From Ignavibacteriales bacterium CG12_big_fil_rev_8_21_14_0_65_30_8 (GTDB taxonomy: Bacteria > Bacteroidota > Ignavibacteria > Ignavibacteriales > Ignavibacteriaceae): a DNA stretch of 6,802 nt. Positions 1 through 6,213 of the stretch are shown here, one piece after another. The stretch covers positions 1 through 6,802 of the forward strand of contig PFGS01000206.1 in NCBI GenBank assembly GCA_002783525.1, written 5' to 3'. Every line of letters begins with the position of its first letter. The stretch's first letter is position 1. The notes under the pieces are model-generated. The model searched no databases. It saw nothing but the letters and a program-made list of their open reading frames with translations, and was not told where the DNA came from. The position numbers were made by a program, and so were the translations under genes.

Positions 1-1828
1 GTCAATGACAACAACTGATACTATGAACACACTTGCAACTGTTGAACAATCAATAAGAATGATTGAATCTGGTTGTGAATATGTTAGAATTACAGCGCCC
101 AGCAAAAATGAAGCTGAAAATCTTAAAAACATAAAAAATGAATTAAAGAAGCGCGGTTATAACACTCCATTAATCGCAGATATACATTTCACACCAAACG
201 CAGCAATAATTGCTGCCAGAATTGTTGAAAAAGTAAGAATAAATCCGGGTAATTTTGCTGACCAAAAAAAGTTTAAAATTATAGAATACACTGATTCACA
301 ATACAACAAAGAAGTTGATTCACTTCGTTCAAAATTTGAACCTCTTGTTAAAGTGTGCAAAGAATATGGAACTGCCATGAGAATTGGTACAAATCATGGT
401 TCTTTGTCTGATAGAATTATGAGCAGGTTTGGTGATACTCCCGAAGGAATGGTAGAATCTGCTTTAGAGTTTGTAAGAATTTGCGAAGACTTAAATTACT
501 ATGATATTGTTCTTTCAATGAAATCCAGTAATCCACAAATAATGGTTTATGCTTACAGACTTTTAGTAAAAAAAATGGAAGAAGAAGGAATGAATTATCC
601 TCTTCATTTGGGAGTTACAGAAGCAGGCGGCGGAGAAGACGGAAGAGTTAAATCAGCTTTAGGAATAGGGACTTTACTGGAAGACGGGCTTGGAGATACG
701 ATCAGAGTTTCTTTAACTGAAGATCCTGAATTTGAAATACCTGAAGCACAGATTTTAGCAAATCGTTATCAAAATAGAATTGGTCATTCCAAAATTGAAA
801 ATGTTACTATAAATGATTTTGATTTTTATAATTTTTCAAAAAGAGAAACTTACTCTGTTGAAAATATTGGTAGCGGGAATGTTCCAGTGGTATTTGCTGA
901 TTATTCTAAAATAAAAATAAATAATAAAGAGGATTTAACACAGATCGGTTATGTCTATAATAAACTTACCGATAAATGGATGCTAACCGATAGTGCCGCA
1001 GATTATATTTATCTAAAAGAAAAATTAAATAATGTAGAGTTACCACTGAGTTTAAAAAAAGTTTATGATTATAAAGTATGGAAAGAATTAAAAGATAATT
1101 CTAATTGTTATCCTCTCTTAAATATAGATGAATATATAAATAGAGAAAATATTAATAGAAATATTAATTTTGTAGATATCAGCATCAATGACTTAAATGA
1201 AAAACTGATAGGTAAATTAAAAAAAGATGAAAGTGTTGCATTAATTTTAAGCACAGATAATTTACACGGAATGGCGGAACAGAGAAAAGCATTCTTTAAA
1301 CTCTTAAATAGTAACATTAAAACTCCTGTAATAATAAAAAGAAGTTATCCTAATCTTACCTTTGATAAGATCAGGCTTTATTCCTCAACAGATTTTGGTG
1401 CATTATTTATAGATGGATTTGGTGATGGAATTTGGTTAGAAAATCCAGATGACAAAAAAATATCTCCTCAAGATATAAATCTTCTTCAATTTAATATTTT
1501 ACAAGCTGCCAGGGCGAGAATAACAAAGACTGAATATATTGCATGTCCATCTTGCGGGCGAACTCTTTTTGACCTTCAAGAAACAACTGAAATGATTAGA
1601 AAACGCACTCTTCATTTAAAAGGTGTAAAAATTGCTGTTATGGGATGTATTGTTAATGGTCCCGGTGAAATGGCAGATGCCGATTATGGATATGTAGGCT
1701 CCGGAATTGACAAAATTACTCTATATAGAGGTAAAGATATTGTTAAAAGGAACATTAAATCAGCAATTGCTGTAGATGAATTGATTGGTATTATAAAAGA
1801 AGACGGTATCTGGATGGAACCTAGTTAA
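1..1828 (+). CDS. ispG: 4-hydroxy-3-methylbut-2-enyl diphosphate synthase IspG/GcpE, large form, 5'-truncated by window
   Basis: IspG converts 2-C-methyl-D-erythritol 2,4-cyclodiphosphate to HMBPP, the penultimate step of the cytosolic MEP isoprenoid pathway, using a [4Fe-4S] cluster and reduced ferredoxin or flavodoxin. The frame is open from base 2. The Met codon at 5 is not the start: it follows a Ser codon and matches the family's internal 'QSMTTTDT' motif, so about 30-45 N-terminal residues are missing. Numbering from that Met, residues 1 to about 255 form the TIM barrel (PSKNEAENL, ADIHFTPNAA, RINPGNF, GTNHGSLSDRI, GVTEAGGGEDGR). Residues of about 260-495 are the extra A* domain seen in the plant, Chlamydia and Bacteroidetes forms. 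The C-terminal domain has the cluster ligands Cys514, Cys517 (CPSCGR), Cys548 and Glu555 (GCIVNGPGE), with spacing close to E. coli's. It looks intact to its TAA stop. Identity is very secure. Confidence 0.97.
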   Translation, partial: SMTTTDTMNTLATVEQSIRMIESGCEYVRITAPSKNEAENLKNIKNELKKRGYNTPLIADIHFTPNAAIIAARIVEKVRINPGNFADQKKFKIIEYTDSQYNKEVDSLRSKFEPLVKVCKEYGTAMRIGTNHGSLSDRIMSRFGDTPEGMVESALEFVRICEDLNYYDIVLSMKSSNPQIMVYAYRLLVKKMEEEGMNYPLHLGVTEAGGGEDGRVKSALGIGTLLEDGLGDTIRVSLTEDPEFEIPEAQILANRYQNRIGHSKIENVTINDFDFYNFSKRETYSVENIGSGNVPVVFADYSKIKINNKEDLTQIGYVYNKLTDKWMLTDSAADYIYLKEKLNNVELPLSLKKVYDYKVWKELKDNSNCYPLLNIDEYINRENINRNINFVDISINDLNEKLIGKLKKDESVALILSTDNLHGMAEQRKAFFKLLNSNIKTPVIIKRSYPNLTFDKIRLYSSTDFGALFIDGFGDGIWLENPDDKKISPQDINLLQFNILQAARARITKTEYIACPSCGRTLFDLQETTEMIRKRTLHLKGVKIAVMGCIVNGPGEMADADYGYVGSGIDKITLYRGKDIVKRNIKSAIAVDELIGIIKEDGIWMEPS

Positions 1829-1907
1829 AGTCTATATTGTTTAAATATATAGCCTTATGATATTCTTGAAAATTATAGTTAAAAATGTTATTTTACCTGT
1901 CTAAGTT

Positions 1908-1991
1908 ATGAAAAATAAAAAGATATTATTAAAATTTATAAATAGATATACCTTACAAAGTCTAAAAATACAAAACAGCAGAATTACTTAA
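1908..1991 (+). other. Marginal 27-codon ORF ending at the base of a hairpin; possible leader peptide
   Basis: An ATG-to-TAA frame of 27 codons lies in the ispG-nif3 gap. The peptide would be lysine/arginine-rich (five Lys, two Arg) with no acidic residues, and begins MKNKKILLKF. There is no Shine-Dalgarno sequence ahead of it, and in DNA this rich in A and T a frame of this length is expected by chance. It is listed only because its stop codon overlaps the first bases of the hairpin at 1990-2024, an arrangement seen in translated attenuators. I do not recognise the peptide and assign no function. Confidence 0.15.
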
Positions 1992-2024
1992 ATGCACTCC
2001 GAATTTCGAAGTGCATTTTTTTTT
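1990..2024 (+). terminator. Intrinsic terminator or attenuator hairpin between ispG and nif3
   Basis: A nine-base arm at 1990-1998 (AAATGCACT) pairs perfectly with 2010-2018 (AGTGCATTT). After one C/A mismatch, three more pairs (CGA with TCG) close a three-base loop. T residues run from 2016 to 2024, giving a classic rho-independent shape on the + strand; the other strand has no comparable T-run. It is 161 bases downstream of the ispG stop and only four bases (GTTT) upstream of the nif3 ATG. It could terminate ispG transcription or act as a nif3 attenuator. Confidence 0.8.
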
Positions 2025-2028
2025 GTTT

Positions 2029-3141
2029 ATGACCGTAAATAAAGTTATAAAACATATTGAAGAATGGGCACCAAAAGAAATAGCTTGGGAAAGGGATAAT
2101 GTCGGACTTCAGGTAGGTTCTTTAAATAGAAGGTTAAAAAACATAATGTTATGTCTAGAAATCACCGAAGGAGTAATAAACGAATCCATCAAAAACAAAT
2201 GCAATTTTATTTTCAGCCATCATCCGCTACTTTTCAGATCATTAAAAAAAATAGATACAGATAAAGACAAAAACTCTATCATTGTTGAAAAATTGTTAAA
2301 GAATAATATCACACTTTACTCAGCACACACAAACCTGGATTTTACAAAAGACGGCGTAAGTTTTCAACTTGCTAAAAAAATAAAACTGAACAATATTAAG
2401 TTTCTGGTAAATCTAAAGTCAAATCAATACAAGGTCATAGTTTTTGTACCACAAAAAAATGTGGAAGAATTATCACATAAAATATTTGAATGTGGCGGCG
2501 GGATAATTGGAGAATATAAAAACTGCAGTTTTAGAATTAATGGTGAGGGAACATTTAAAGGCAGTAAAAATACTAACCCACACTTTGGTTCTAAAAATAA
2601 AAGCGAAAAGGTTGATGAAATAAGATTGGAAGTAATTGTTAACAAGTGGAATTTAAATTCAGTAATAGAAACAATTAAAGAAAATCATCCTTATGAAGAA
2701 CCTGCATTTGACGTATATCCATTAGAGAATGATAATCTAAATTATGGAGCCGGTGCAATTGGTAATTTTGAAAGATCACTTTCAGTAAATAAATTTTTAA
2801 ACAATGTTAAAAAACTTTTGAACTTAAAAAATTTCAGATATGTTAAAGGATCAAAAAAGAATATAAAAAAAGTAGCTGTTTGTGGAGGCTCTTGTTCTGA
2901 ATTAATAAAAGATGCAATAAATAAAGGAGCTGATGCTTTTATTACTGCAGATATAAAGTATCATGATTTTCACGATGCTGATGGTAAAATTCTTTTAATA
3001 GATGCCGGACATTATGAAACTGAAATTCATTCATTAAAAGAAGTTCAATTAAGATTAAAGAAATTTTTGTCAGATAATAATAAAATAAAAGTTTTTAAAT
3101 ATAGTGGTTCAACCAACCCAATAATTTTTTATAATAATTAA
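2029..3141 (+). CDS. Nif3-like dinuclear metal center hexameric protein (YqfO/YbgI family)
   Basis: This 370-residue protein belongs to the widespread NIF3 family, toroidal hexamers with a two-metal site. The biochemical role is unsettled; the 'GTP cyclohydrolase 1 type 2' label in databases is not well supported. Metal ligands expected from E. coli YbgI are all visible: His64-His65 (SHHPLLF), Asp104 (HTNLD), and His328 with Glu332 (GHYETE). Residues of about 132-235 form the PII/CutA-like insert typical of the YqfO form, ending in HPYEEPAFDVYPL (220-232). The C-terminal half resumes with GGSCSELI and ADIKYHDF. I chose ATG 2029 because MTVNKVIKHIEEWAP aligns with the usual family N-terminus; the longer GTG frame from 2011 begins inside the descending arm of the terminator hairpin. 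No Shine-Dalgarno sequence precedes the ATG, only T-rich DNA. It is followed after 14 bases by the zinc-ribbon gene, so the two are probably co-transcribed. Confidence 0.93.
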   Translation: MTVNKVIKHIEEWAPKEIAWERDNVGLQVGSLNRRLKNIMLCLEITEGVINESIKNKCNFIFSHHPLLFRSLKKIDTDKDKNSIIVEKLLKNNITLYSAHTNLDFTKDGVSFQLAKKIKLNNIKFLVNLKSNQYKVIVFVPQKNVEELSHKIFECGGGIIGEYKNCSFRINGEGTFKGSKNTNPHFGSKNKSEKVDEIRLEVIVNKWNLNSVIETIKENHPYEEPAFDVYPLENDNLNYGAGAIGNFERSLSVNKFLNNVKKLLNLKNFRYVKGSKKNIKKVAVCGGSCSELIKDAINKGADAFITADIKYHDFHDADGKILLIDAGHYETEIHSLKEVQLRLKKFLSDNNKIKVFKYSGSTNPIIFYNN

Positions 3142-3145
3142 GGAG
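3140..3145 (+). promoter_or_regulatory. Ribosome-binding site deciding a TTG start
   Basis: AAGGAG overlaps the TAA stop of the Nif3 gene and sits 10 bases before a TTG codon at 3156. No in-frame ATG exists near the expected N-terminus of the next protein, so this site supports TTG as its start and suggests translation coupled to the upstream gene. Confidence 0.75.
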
Positions 3146-3155
3146 CAAGAATAAA

Positions 3156-3881
3156 TTGATAGACAGATTGAAAATTTTGTATGAACTACAAAATATTGAT
3201 GATCAGTTAGATGAACTGGAAGAATTAAGAGGGGATTTACCAAAAGCCGTTGAAGATCTTGAAGCACAAATTGAAGGTGTGAAAAACACAATCTCAGAAA
3301 AGGAACTGCAAAGAAAAGAATCAATGGATAAGAGAAAAGAAAATGAGAGTCAAATAGAAATTTCTAAAGAAAGTCAGAAAAAGTTTAAAGCTCAATTATA
3401 TAAAGTTAGAAATAACAAAGAATATGATGCACTGACAAAAGAAATTGACCATACAGAAGAGTTGATAACAAAATATGAAGCTGAGAACAATGAACTTGCT
3501 GATATGAGTAAAGTTTTGGCAGATGAAATTGAAGAAATAAAACCAAAGCTTGATGAACTAAATGAAGAAGTTAAAAAGAAACAGTCAGATTTAAAAGTGA
3601 TTATTAAGGCTAATGAAAAAGAAGAAGAGAAATTAAACCAAAGTAGAAAAAAATTGGTTTCTCAAATCAAAAAAGGTGACCTTTCAGCTTATATGAGAAT
3701 TAGAAAAGCCAAGAAAGGAACAGCTGTTTCAACAATTAAACGATCAGCTTGTTCAGGCTGCCATAATATTGTCCCATCCCAAAGGCAGTTAGAAATAAGA
3801 CAAAATAACAGATTGTACTATTGTGAGTATTGCGGAAGAATTTTAGTTTCGGCAGAGGTTTCTGATTCAGTTGCTGTTTAA
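3156..3881 (+). CDS. Coiled-coil protein with C-terminal C4 zinc ribbon (DUF164/CdsZ-like)
   Basis: A 241-residue cytosolic protein with two parts. Residues of about 8-180 are a charged, Glu/Lys/Leu-rich long helical hairpin (coiled coil), starting with the family-typical LYELQNIDDQLDELEE. Residues of about 195-230 form a four-cysteine zinc ribbon: Cys199 and Cys202 (CSGC), then Cys223 and Cys226 (CEYC), with 20 residues between the pairs. This is the architecture of the DUF164 zinc-ribbon family, whose members include Helicobacter HP0958 and chlamydial CdsZ. Those have been linked to flagellar or type III secretion and RNA binding, but homologues in bacteria lacking those systems have no firm role. 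The start is TTG with a strong AAGGAG site. It forms an operon with the Nif3 gene, a neighbourhood I recall as recurrent, which hints at a shared but unknown process. A terminator follows at 3966. Confidence 0.88.
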   Translation: MIDRLKILYELQNIDDQLDELEELRGDLPKAVEDLEAQIEGVKNTISEKELQRKESMDKRKENESQIEISKESQKKFKAQLYKVRNNKEYDALTKEIDHTEELITKYEAENNELADMSKVLADEIEEIKPKLDELNEEVKKKQSDLKVIIKANEKEEEKLNQSRKKLVSQIKKGDLSAYMRIRKAKKGTAVSTIKRSACSGCHNIVPSQRQLEIRQNNRLYYCEYCGRILVSAEVSDSVAV

Positions 3882-3965
3882 CTGAAATTTATTTATTTAT
3901 GGGCGAGCCAATAAATTGAATATCATTATTTTCTATTTAGCTCAGCTTTAGTGATGTAATTGACA

Positions 3966-4001
3966 AAATTGAGACTTTAAAAAATCTCAATTTAATTTTT
4001 T
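3966..4001 (+). terminator. Intrinsic terminator after the Nif3/zinc-ribbon operon
   Basis: AAATTGAGA (3966-3974) pairs perfectly with TCTCAATTT (3985-3993) across a ten-base A-rich loop, followed by AA and six Ts (3996-4001). The stem is AT-rich, so it is a moderate terminator. It lies 84 bases after the zinc-ribbon stop and directly before rnpB, fitting an end of the upstream operon. Confidence 0.65.
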
Positions 4002-4006
4002 AGAAT
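4001..4006 (+). promoter_or_regulatory. Candidate -10 element for rnpB
   Basis: TAGAAT matches the sigma-70 -10 consensus at five of six positions and ends six bases before the inferred 5' end of rnpB (about 4012), the right distance for a start site. No good -35 is visible: the required position falls in the A/T-rich loop of the preceding terminator. A TTGACA at 3960-3965 is too far away to pair with it. Inference from spacing only. Confidence 0.35.
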
Positions 4007-4011
4007 AAATA

Positions 4012-4450
4012 AATACAATGTCCGGGCAATTGCTGCTCCGATTTTTCGGGGGAGAGGAAAGTCCGAACTTCATAGAACAGGGTGCCGGGTAACTCCCGGT
4101 GATTCGGTATTAATAACCGAATTAAGGAAAGTGCCACAGAAAATAAACTATCCTAATTTATTAGGATAAAGGTGAAAAGGCAGGGTAAAAGCCTACCGCA
4201 GTAATGGTAACATTGCTGGTCCCTTTTGGGATTCCGATTTATCGGAACAAGGTAAACCCCACCCGAAGCAAGGCCAAATATAGAAGTCTTTCCTTTATTG
4301 GAAACAAAGCTGTTCGCTTTGTATGGCTTCAGGGTAGGCCGCTTGAACCCTTTGGCAACAAAGGGGCTAGATAAATAATTGCCATCCTGATCTGTCTGCC
4401 GACAAGGCAGGTTTATCGGGATACAAAATTCGGCTTATAGGACTTGTGTT
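4012..4450 (+). ncRNA. rnpB: RNase P RNA, bacterial A-type
   Basis: The catalytic RNA of RNase P, which matures tRNA 5' ends with the RnpA protein. Conserved blocks are present in order: GAGGAAAGTCCG, ACAGGGTGCC, AGTGCCACAGAAA, GGTAAACCCCACCC with GAAGCAAGGCCAAATA, AGGGTAGGC (tRNA CCA-binding GGT, 4333-4335) and ACAAAATTCGGCTTATAGG. Helices by eye: P1 4012-4023 with 4440-4450 (one bulged T); P2 4025-4031 with 4377-4383; P4 4059-4067 with 4429-4436, leaving the hallmark bulged T4062; P8 4085-4099; P9 4102-4122; P12 4149-4168; P13 4179-4197; P14 4199-4218; P16 4283-4288 with 4325-4330; P17 4305-4321; P18 4348-4365 with a GCAA tetraloop. P6 forms between GAAC (4075-4078) and GTTC in the P17 loop (4312-4315). 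P6, P16 and P17 mark A-type. P3 (4036-4054) is short. Extra hairpins occur at 4220-4247, 4289-4304 and 4384-4422 (P19 position). Ends are inferred from P1. A run of eight Ts at 4449-4456 may form the transcript end. Confidence 0.96.
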
Positions 4451-4484
4451 TTTTTTATTCTAACGTTATTTAATTGGTAAAATT

Positions 4485-6212
4485 ATGACTAAACGTTGGA
4501 TATTAAAAAAAGTTGAAGACGAATACTCTGTTAAATCCTTAGCAGACTCTCTAAAAATTTCGGAAATTCTAGCCAGAATTTTAATTTTAAGAGACATCAA
4601 AACTTTTCAAGAAGCTAAAAATTATTTCAGACCTACATTAGATACTTTGCATGATCCGTTTTTAATGGATGGAATGGAAGCAGCAACTTATCGTGTAATA
4701 AAGGCTTTAACCGAAAATCAATTAATTACAATTTATGGTGATTACGATGTTGACGGAACCTGTTCTACTGCACTTCTTTATTTATTTTTAAAAGATTTAG
4801 GTGCTAATGTAGATTATTATATTCCACAAAGATTGTCAGAAGGTTACGGTCTTTCAAAAGTAGGATTTGATAATATTCATAAAAATGGGGCATCACTTGT
4901 TATTGCTGTAGATTGCGGAATAACTGCTGTAGATGAAACCGTATATGCAAACAGTTTGGGTTTAGATTTAATTATTTGTGATCATCATCAACCAAAAGAC
5001 AAATTACCCAATGCTCTTGCTGTTTTAGATCCTATAAAACCAAACTGTAAATATCCTTTTAAATATTTATCCGGCGCCGGTGTTGCTTTTAAACTTGCTC
5101 AAGGCGTATCAGAAAGAATAGGTAAAAATGAATTACCATATAAATTATTAGATTTTGTTGCACTTGCCGGTGCTGCTGATATTGTTCAACTTACAGGCGA
5201 AAACAGAGTATTGGTAAGAGCCGGGATAGAATTAATAAACTCAAATCCTAGACCCGGAATAAAAGCACTAATCGAATCCAGCAAAATAAATCCTGGTAAT
5301 TTAAGTTCAGGCCAAATTGTTTTTACAATTGCTCCAAGAATTAATGCAGCAGGCAGAATGGGTGATGCAAAAAGAGCTGTTGATTTATTTATTTCTGAAA
5401 ATGAAGAAGATGCAAGAGCATTTGCATCTATTTTAGAAAATGAAAATTATGAAAGAAGAAAAATTGATGAAACTACTTTAAATGATGCACTTGAATTAGT
5501 AGAGAATGAATTGGATCTAAATATAGATGTACCTATTGTTTTACATCAGGAAGAATGGCACCCGGGAGTAATAGGAATTGTTGCTTCGCGTTTGGTTGAA
5601 AGATATTATAGACCGACAATTATGCTTACCTCTATGGATGGAGTTGCAAAAGGTTCGGCAAGAAGTATTTCTAATTTTAATATTTATGATGCACTTGAAA
5701 AATGTAAAGATGTTCTTCTGCAATTTGGAGGACATAAAGCAGCAGCCGGTTTGGAACTTGAAATTGCAAACATAGAAGAATTTAAAAAACAATTTAATAA
5801 AGTTGTAAAAGAATCAATTACAAAAGAAGAATTACTGCCTGAGATAACAATCGATTCAAAACTTAAATTTTCTGAGATAACACCCAAATTTTTAAGAATA
5901 CTTGAAGAATTTACACCATTCGGACCGAAAAATATGCGCCCGGTTTTTCTTTCTGAAAAGGTACAAACTTCTTTTTCACCTCGTATTGTAGGCAGGAATC
6001 ACTTACTTGTAAGTTTTAAGCAAGAAAACGGAAAAAGAACTTTTGATGCAATCGGTTTTGGGATGGGAGATAAACTTGATATTGTAAATAATAATCAGAG
6101 TCTTTTAGATATTGTTTATACAATTGATAAAACTACAAGAAACGGAAATACTTTTCCACAATTCAGAATTAAAGATCTAAAAATAAGTAACGGAAATTTA
6201 GAGGAGTTATAA
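4485..6212 (+). CDS. recJ: Single-stranded-DNA-specific 5'-3' exonuclease RecJ
   Basis: RecJ degrades single-stranded DNA 5' to 3' in RecF-pathway recombination, mismatch repair and base-excision repair. At 575 residues it is normal length for the family. The DHH phosphoesterase core shows the metal-binding motifs in order: GDYDVDG with Asp86, Asp88 and Asp90; DCGI at Asp143; and DHH at 166-168. The family block APRINAAGRMGDA starts at 283. The DHHA1 domain carries GGHKAAAG with His417, and the remainder from about 455 is the OB-fold-like C-terminal domain (FTPFGPKNMRPVF). The ATG at 4485 gives MTKRWILKK, a typical RecJ N-terminus. No Shine-Dalgarno sequence precedes it, and rnpB ends only 34 bases upstream. 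A weak TTTAAT -10 candidate (4469-4474) would give a nearly leaderless message; otherwise expression may depend on rnpB-region transcription. The next gene begins two bases after the stop, so recJ and yebC are an operon. Confidence 0.97.
   Translation: MTKRWILKKVEDEYSVKSLADSLKISEILARILILRDIKTFQEAKNYFRPTLDTLHDPFLMDGMEAATYRVIKALTENQLITIYGDYDVDGTCSTALLYLFLKDLGANVDYYIPQRLSEGYGLSKVGFDNIHKNGASLVIAVDCGITAVDETVYANSLGLDLIICDHHQPKDKLPNALAVLDPIKPNCKYPFKYLSGAGVAFKLAQGVSERIGKNELPYKLLDFVALAGAADIVQLTGENRVLVRAGIELINSNPRPGIKALIESSKINPGNLSSGQIVFTIAPRINAAGRMGDAKRAVDLFISENEEDARAFASILENENYERRKIDETTLNDALELVENELDLNIDVPIVLHQEEWHPGVIGIVASRLVERYYRPTIMLTSMDGVAKGSARSISNFNIYDALEKCKDVLLQFGGHKAAAGLELEIANIEEFKKQFNKVVKESITKEELLPEITIDSKLKFSEITPKFLRILEEFTPFGPKNMRPVFLSEKVQTSFSPRIVGRNHLLVSFKQENGKRTFDAIGFGMGDKLDIVNNNQSLLDIVYTIDKTTRNGNTFPQFRIKDLKISNGNLEEL
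6201..6206 (+). promoter_or_regulatory. Ribosome-binding site for the YebC-family gene
   Basis: GAGGAG lies within the last codons of recJ (encoding ...Glu-Glu-Leu) and seven bases before the ATG at 6214, ideal spacing. This implies that ribosomes finishing recJ can restart on the next gene. Confidence 0.75.
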
Positions 6213-6213
6213 A

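Noticed and set aside
5..7. ATG at 5 as the true start of ispG
   Set aside because: The preceding codon is Ser and base 1 fits the end of a Gln codon, matching the internal QSM motif of IspG; the family has another 30-45 residues before it.
157..378. Minus-strand and alternative-frame ORFs of 60-85 codons across ispG, nif3, recJ and yebC
   Set aside because: They overlap strongly conserved + strand proteins, show no recognisable motifs or ribosome-binding sites, and look like shadows of the real frames.
1832..1852. CTATAT/ATATAG inverted repeat just after ispG
   Set aside because: Six A/T-rich pairs without a T-run; expected by chance in such DNA and too weak to call a terminator.
2011..2028. 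Longer nif3 start at GTG 2011, adding MHFFLF
   Set aside because: The GTG lies in the descending arm of the hairpin, the added codons are the terminator T-tract, and the family N-terminus aligns to the ATG at 2029.
3895..3919. Hairpin ATTTAT/ATAAAT around GGGCGAGCC, with a six-codon ORF (MGEPIN) from 3899
   Set aside because: The stem is AT-only apart from two inner pairs, with no T-tract and no ribosome-binding site. The ORF is too short to support.
3930..3960. tRNA-like fragment (TTTAGCTCAG resembles a D-arm)
   Set aside because: No acceptor, anticodon or T-arm pairing and no GTTCGA-type T-loop follows.
3960..3965. TTGACA as a consensus -35 for rnpB
   Set aside because: At 17 bases of spacing the -10 position reads AATCTC, and the good TAGAAT is 35 bases away; it is not a usable pair.
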